A stretch of 64,000 nucleotides of DNA from Coenobita brevimanus (taxonomy: Eukaryota > Arthropoda > Malacostraca > Decapoda > Coenobitidae). Below the pieces are notes generated by a model. It was given only the letters and a program-made list of their open reading frames with translations. It did not search any database and was not told the origin of the DNA. Shown here one piece after another: positions 61,958-64,000 of this stretch; position 1 is the first letter of the stretch; each line of letters opens with the position of its first letter. Made by a program: the position numbers and the translations under genes. The stretch is from positions 1,988,969-2,052,968 of the forward strand of contig CM064664.1 in the NCBI GenBank assembly GCA_032717465.1, in the 5' to 3' direction.

Positions 61958-63661
61958 TTAGGGAACACATGTCAGAGAAGGGCGTCGGCGATGGCGACGG
62001 CATGATGCTCTTTGGCTGGGCAGGCTACTACAAATTTTGAATACGTGTCCACGAAGGTGATCACATTTATACCCAGATCTTGGAGGGAGGGGCCCTACTA
62101 CATCTATTGCCAGGAGTTGCCAGGGCTTGTGGGCAGTGATGTGGCCTGAGGGTCCTGTGGTCCTGGTGATATCTTCCCCCAGTGCACAGGTGAGGCAACT
62201 TTGAATGATTTCCTTGGCGAGGGTGGAAGGGTTTGGCGCCCAGTAGGTGTTGCTGAACATCTGCAATAGTTTCTTGGTCCCCAGGTGGATGCCATTATGG
62301 GCACGAAGGTGGCGCAGGGTGTCATGCGCCGCATCGGGGGCCAGGAGGATATGCCCGGACGGGGTTAGGAGGTGGTCACCCCGCCGGCATAGTTTGCTGA
62401 ACAGGTGGGAGGAGATCCAGGGGGGTCGCTCCTTGCAGTGCCATTGTTGCAGGAGGTCCGTGTCTGGTTGTACCGCATGGATGGGGAGGCGGGAGAGGGT
62501 ATCTGCATTAGTGTGGAGTTTTCCGGGCCTGTAAGAGATCTCGTAATGTAATTCTTCCAGGGTTTCGCACCACCTGACGAGTTGGGCATTGTGAGAATCA
62601 GATTGGCGTAACCACTGGAGTGACTGGTGGTCCGTGATGAGTGTGACCTGGGTCCCGGAAAGGTAAGCCCTGAAATGCTGGAGAGCCCTCACTATGCTGA
62701 GGCATTCCCGCTTGGTAGCGGCATAATTCCTCTTGGCTTGATTCAAGGTGCAGCTGGTGCAGGCGATGATGTGCTCCCGACTGGTTTGTACCTGGGCTAG
62801 TACGGCGCCTATGGCGGTGAGGGAAACATCGGTGTAGAGGCGAAAGGGAAGGGTATAATCGGGAAAGGCTACAATGGGGGCGGAGACGAGCTTGTCTTTG
62901 AGTTGTTGAAAAGCAGCTCGCCTCTCTTCCGTCGAGAGGAACGGCTCCCCCTTCTTGGTCAGATCGTGAAGAGGCTTTGCAATATGAGCAAACCCATTCA
63001 CGAAGCGACGGTAATAGGACATTAGTCCTAGGAAGGCATGGACGCCATGGACGTCCTGTGGCAGCGGTATATCCGTTATGGCGCAGAGCTTGTCGGGGTC
63101 TGGGGAGATTCCTGCCTGGGAAATAATGTGTCCCAGGAACAAGACAGTCCTGGCGGCCAGGACACACTTATAGGGATGGAGCTTGAGGCCTGCCTGGCGA
63201 ATCCTAGTGAAGACTCGGCAGAGGCGCTGCAGGTGGTCGGCCCAGGTCTGGCTAAAGACGATGACATCGTCTAAATAAGCCAGGCATATCTCCCAGGTAA
63301 GGCCGCTCAGGACAGATTCCATTAGCCTAGAGAAGGTGGCAGGGGCGTTGCAGAGGCTGAACGGCAGGACATTAAATTCGTAATGTTTGTCGTTGCTCGT
63401 GGAAAAGGCCGTCCTGCCTCGATGTTCCGGATGTACAGGGACCTCCCAGTATCCAGACTGGAGGTCGAGGGCGGAAAACCAAAACACCTTGTAAAGGGAA
63501 TCTAAGGAATCGTCGATTCGTGGGAGGGGGGTGGCATCTTTGATGGTGACTTCGTTCAGGTGGCGGTAATCGATGCAAAATCGCATCATGCCGTCCTTCT
63601 TCTTCACTAGAACGACGGGGGAGGACCAGGGGCTGGTGGAGGGGGAAATGACGCCAGCCAC
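61958..63661 (-). pseudogene. Ty3-type RT, RNase H and integrase N-terminus (567 open codons)
   Basis: RT: SPWSSPVVLVKKKDG, FCIDYRHLNEVTIKDATPLP, FSALDLQSGYWEVPVHP (catalytic Asp), LCNAPATFSRLMESVL and CLAYLDDVIVFSQ (Y-L-D-D). RNase H: LYTDVSLTAIGAVLAQV, where family members usually have T-D-A-S, RECLSIVRALQHFRAYL, LITDHQSLQWL. Integrase: zinc-binding region with H...H...CLTC around codons 445-500 and WQLLAIDVVGPLPPRSGYK with the first catalytic Asp. After that the frame leaves the integrase; the second Asp motif (L-S-D-N) is in another frame near 61930. Described only; the element is broken. Confidence 0.88.
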
Positions 63662-63935
63662 CTATCATTTCACGTACCTGGCGGTCCTCTTCCTCCCTTT
63701 GTCGGGGATTCTTCTGTCGGGAAGGCTGTCTAATGGGTGGGACTGTTGTGTGAATCTCATACGACAGGTACATGGTGTGCCCTATGTCTGCTGATCCTGT
63801 TGCAAACAGATCCTGGAAATCCAGGAGAAGGCGATGTAGGGTGTCTGACTGCTGGGCGGAGAGATGGTTGGGAATGGGGGGCAGGGGGGCAGGGAAGTGG
63901 GAGGAGGGTGATGCACAGGACTCAGATTCCTCCAT
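63372..63935 (-). pseudogene. Ty3-type pol, segment before the RT palm
   Basis: Codons from 63935 give LLLDFQDLFATGSADIGHT and PPIRQPSRQKNPRQREEEDR, the typical lead into RT (…I-x-T-x-x-x-P-P-I-R-Q-x-x-R-R…). The frame then shifts near 63660 into the 61958-63661 segment; the remainder of this open stretch is the shadow of that one. Confidence 0.75.
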
Positions 63936-64000
63936 CTCTCCGATGACGAGCCCTTAGGGGAGGGTAAGGGGGGAAGGGGTGAGGTTAGCAATGTGGACGG

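Larger units (their letters stand above)
61240..64000 (-). mobile_element. Ty3/mdg4-type LTR retrotransposon, pol region, runs off the right edge
   Basis: Reverse transcriptase, RNase H and integrase in the Ty3 order, on the minus strand. The 5' side (gag, protease, 5' LTR) lies beyond 64000. Frame breaks: near 63660 (between the RT entry segment and palm), near 62040-62000 (integrase), and at least three stops or shifts at 61960-61240. Past ~61240 the sequence becomes Pro/Ser/Thr-rich without recognisable domains. Confidence 0.88.

Noticed and set aside
1..64000. CRISPR arrays, operons, ribosome binding sites, bacterial promoters
   Set aside because: All evidence points to a eukaryotic intron-rich locus; tandem repeats here have no spacer-repeat layout.

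Overview
This window is eukaryotic, intron-rich and very repeat-rich. No prokaryotic-style gene organisation is present. It carries one host gene, on the minus strand, whose exons are scattered through about 49 kb of introns packed with transposable elements (TEs). The gene is a fibrocystin-L (PKHD1L1)-like protein. I could place 22 consecutive internal exons (52546 down to 3704) whose splice phases all chain without a break, about 3.17 kb of coding sequence or roughly 1,057 residues. In order they encode the end of one IPT/TIG unit, an IPT/TIG domain, a PA14 domain, the long spacer that follows PA14 in fibrocystin-L, and then further IPT/TIG domains. Both ends of the gene lie outside the window. 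The TE mix (several APE-type LINE families, tRNA-like SINEs, Tigger elements, a Ty3/mdg4 element) and the TTAGG-like motifs suggest an arthropod, most likely a decapod crustacean; this is inference from general familiarity, not a search result.

Layout. 1-3.4 kb: degraded full-length LINE-A copy (+). 3.7-9.6 kb: exons 22 to 19, with a full-length LINE-A copy (-) flanked by a 13-bp target-site duplication 54 bp from exon 20. 10.6-12 kb: jockey-like LINE. 12-13.2 kb: exon 18 and three decayed tandem copies of its start. 14.2-19.7 kb: exons 17 to 14 and a LINE-B copy. 20.6-21.05 kb: Tigger-type MITE. 21.2-23.3 kb: SINE and exons 13 and 12. 23.6-28.6 kb: second jockey-like LINE, a ~360-bp tandem repeat, LINE-B and LINE-A inserts, and a SINE pair. 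29.7-31.7 kb: exons 11 and 10. 32.4-34.4 kb: Tigger-like fossil holding a LINE-D copy whose reverse transcriptase contains a PHD-type zinc finger. 34.7-36.3 kb: third jockey-like LINE. 36.6-44.06 kb: exons 9 to 4. 44.1-46.2 kb: CR1-like LINE split by a SINE. 47.1-51.7 kb: exons 3 and 2 around a nested pair of LINE-A elements. 52.3-52.5 kb: exon 1. 53-55 kb: SINEs and a LINE-derived mini-element. 55.3-58.4 kb: almost intact Tigger element inside a probable LTR. 59-64 kb: GC-rich region with the 3' part of a Ty3/mdg4-type pol (-).

The most unusual pattern is that at least seven of the 22 exons have decayed partial tandem copies in the neighbouring intron, usually anchored on the splice junction, and many of those copies keep a usable GT or AG and an in-frame peptide. 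TE insertions are nested to at least two levels, so relative insertion ages can be read directly.
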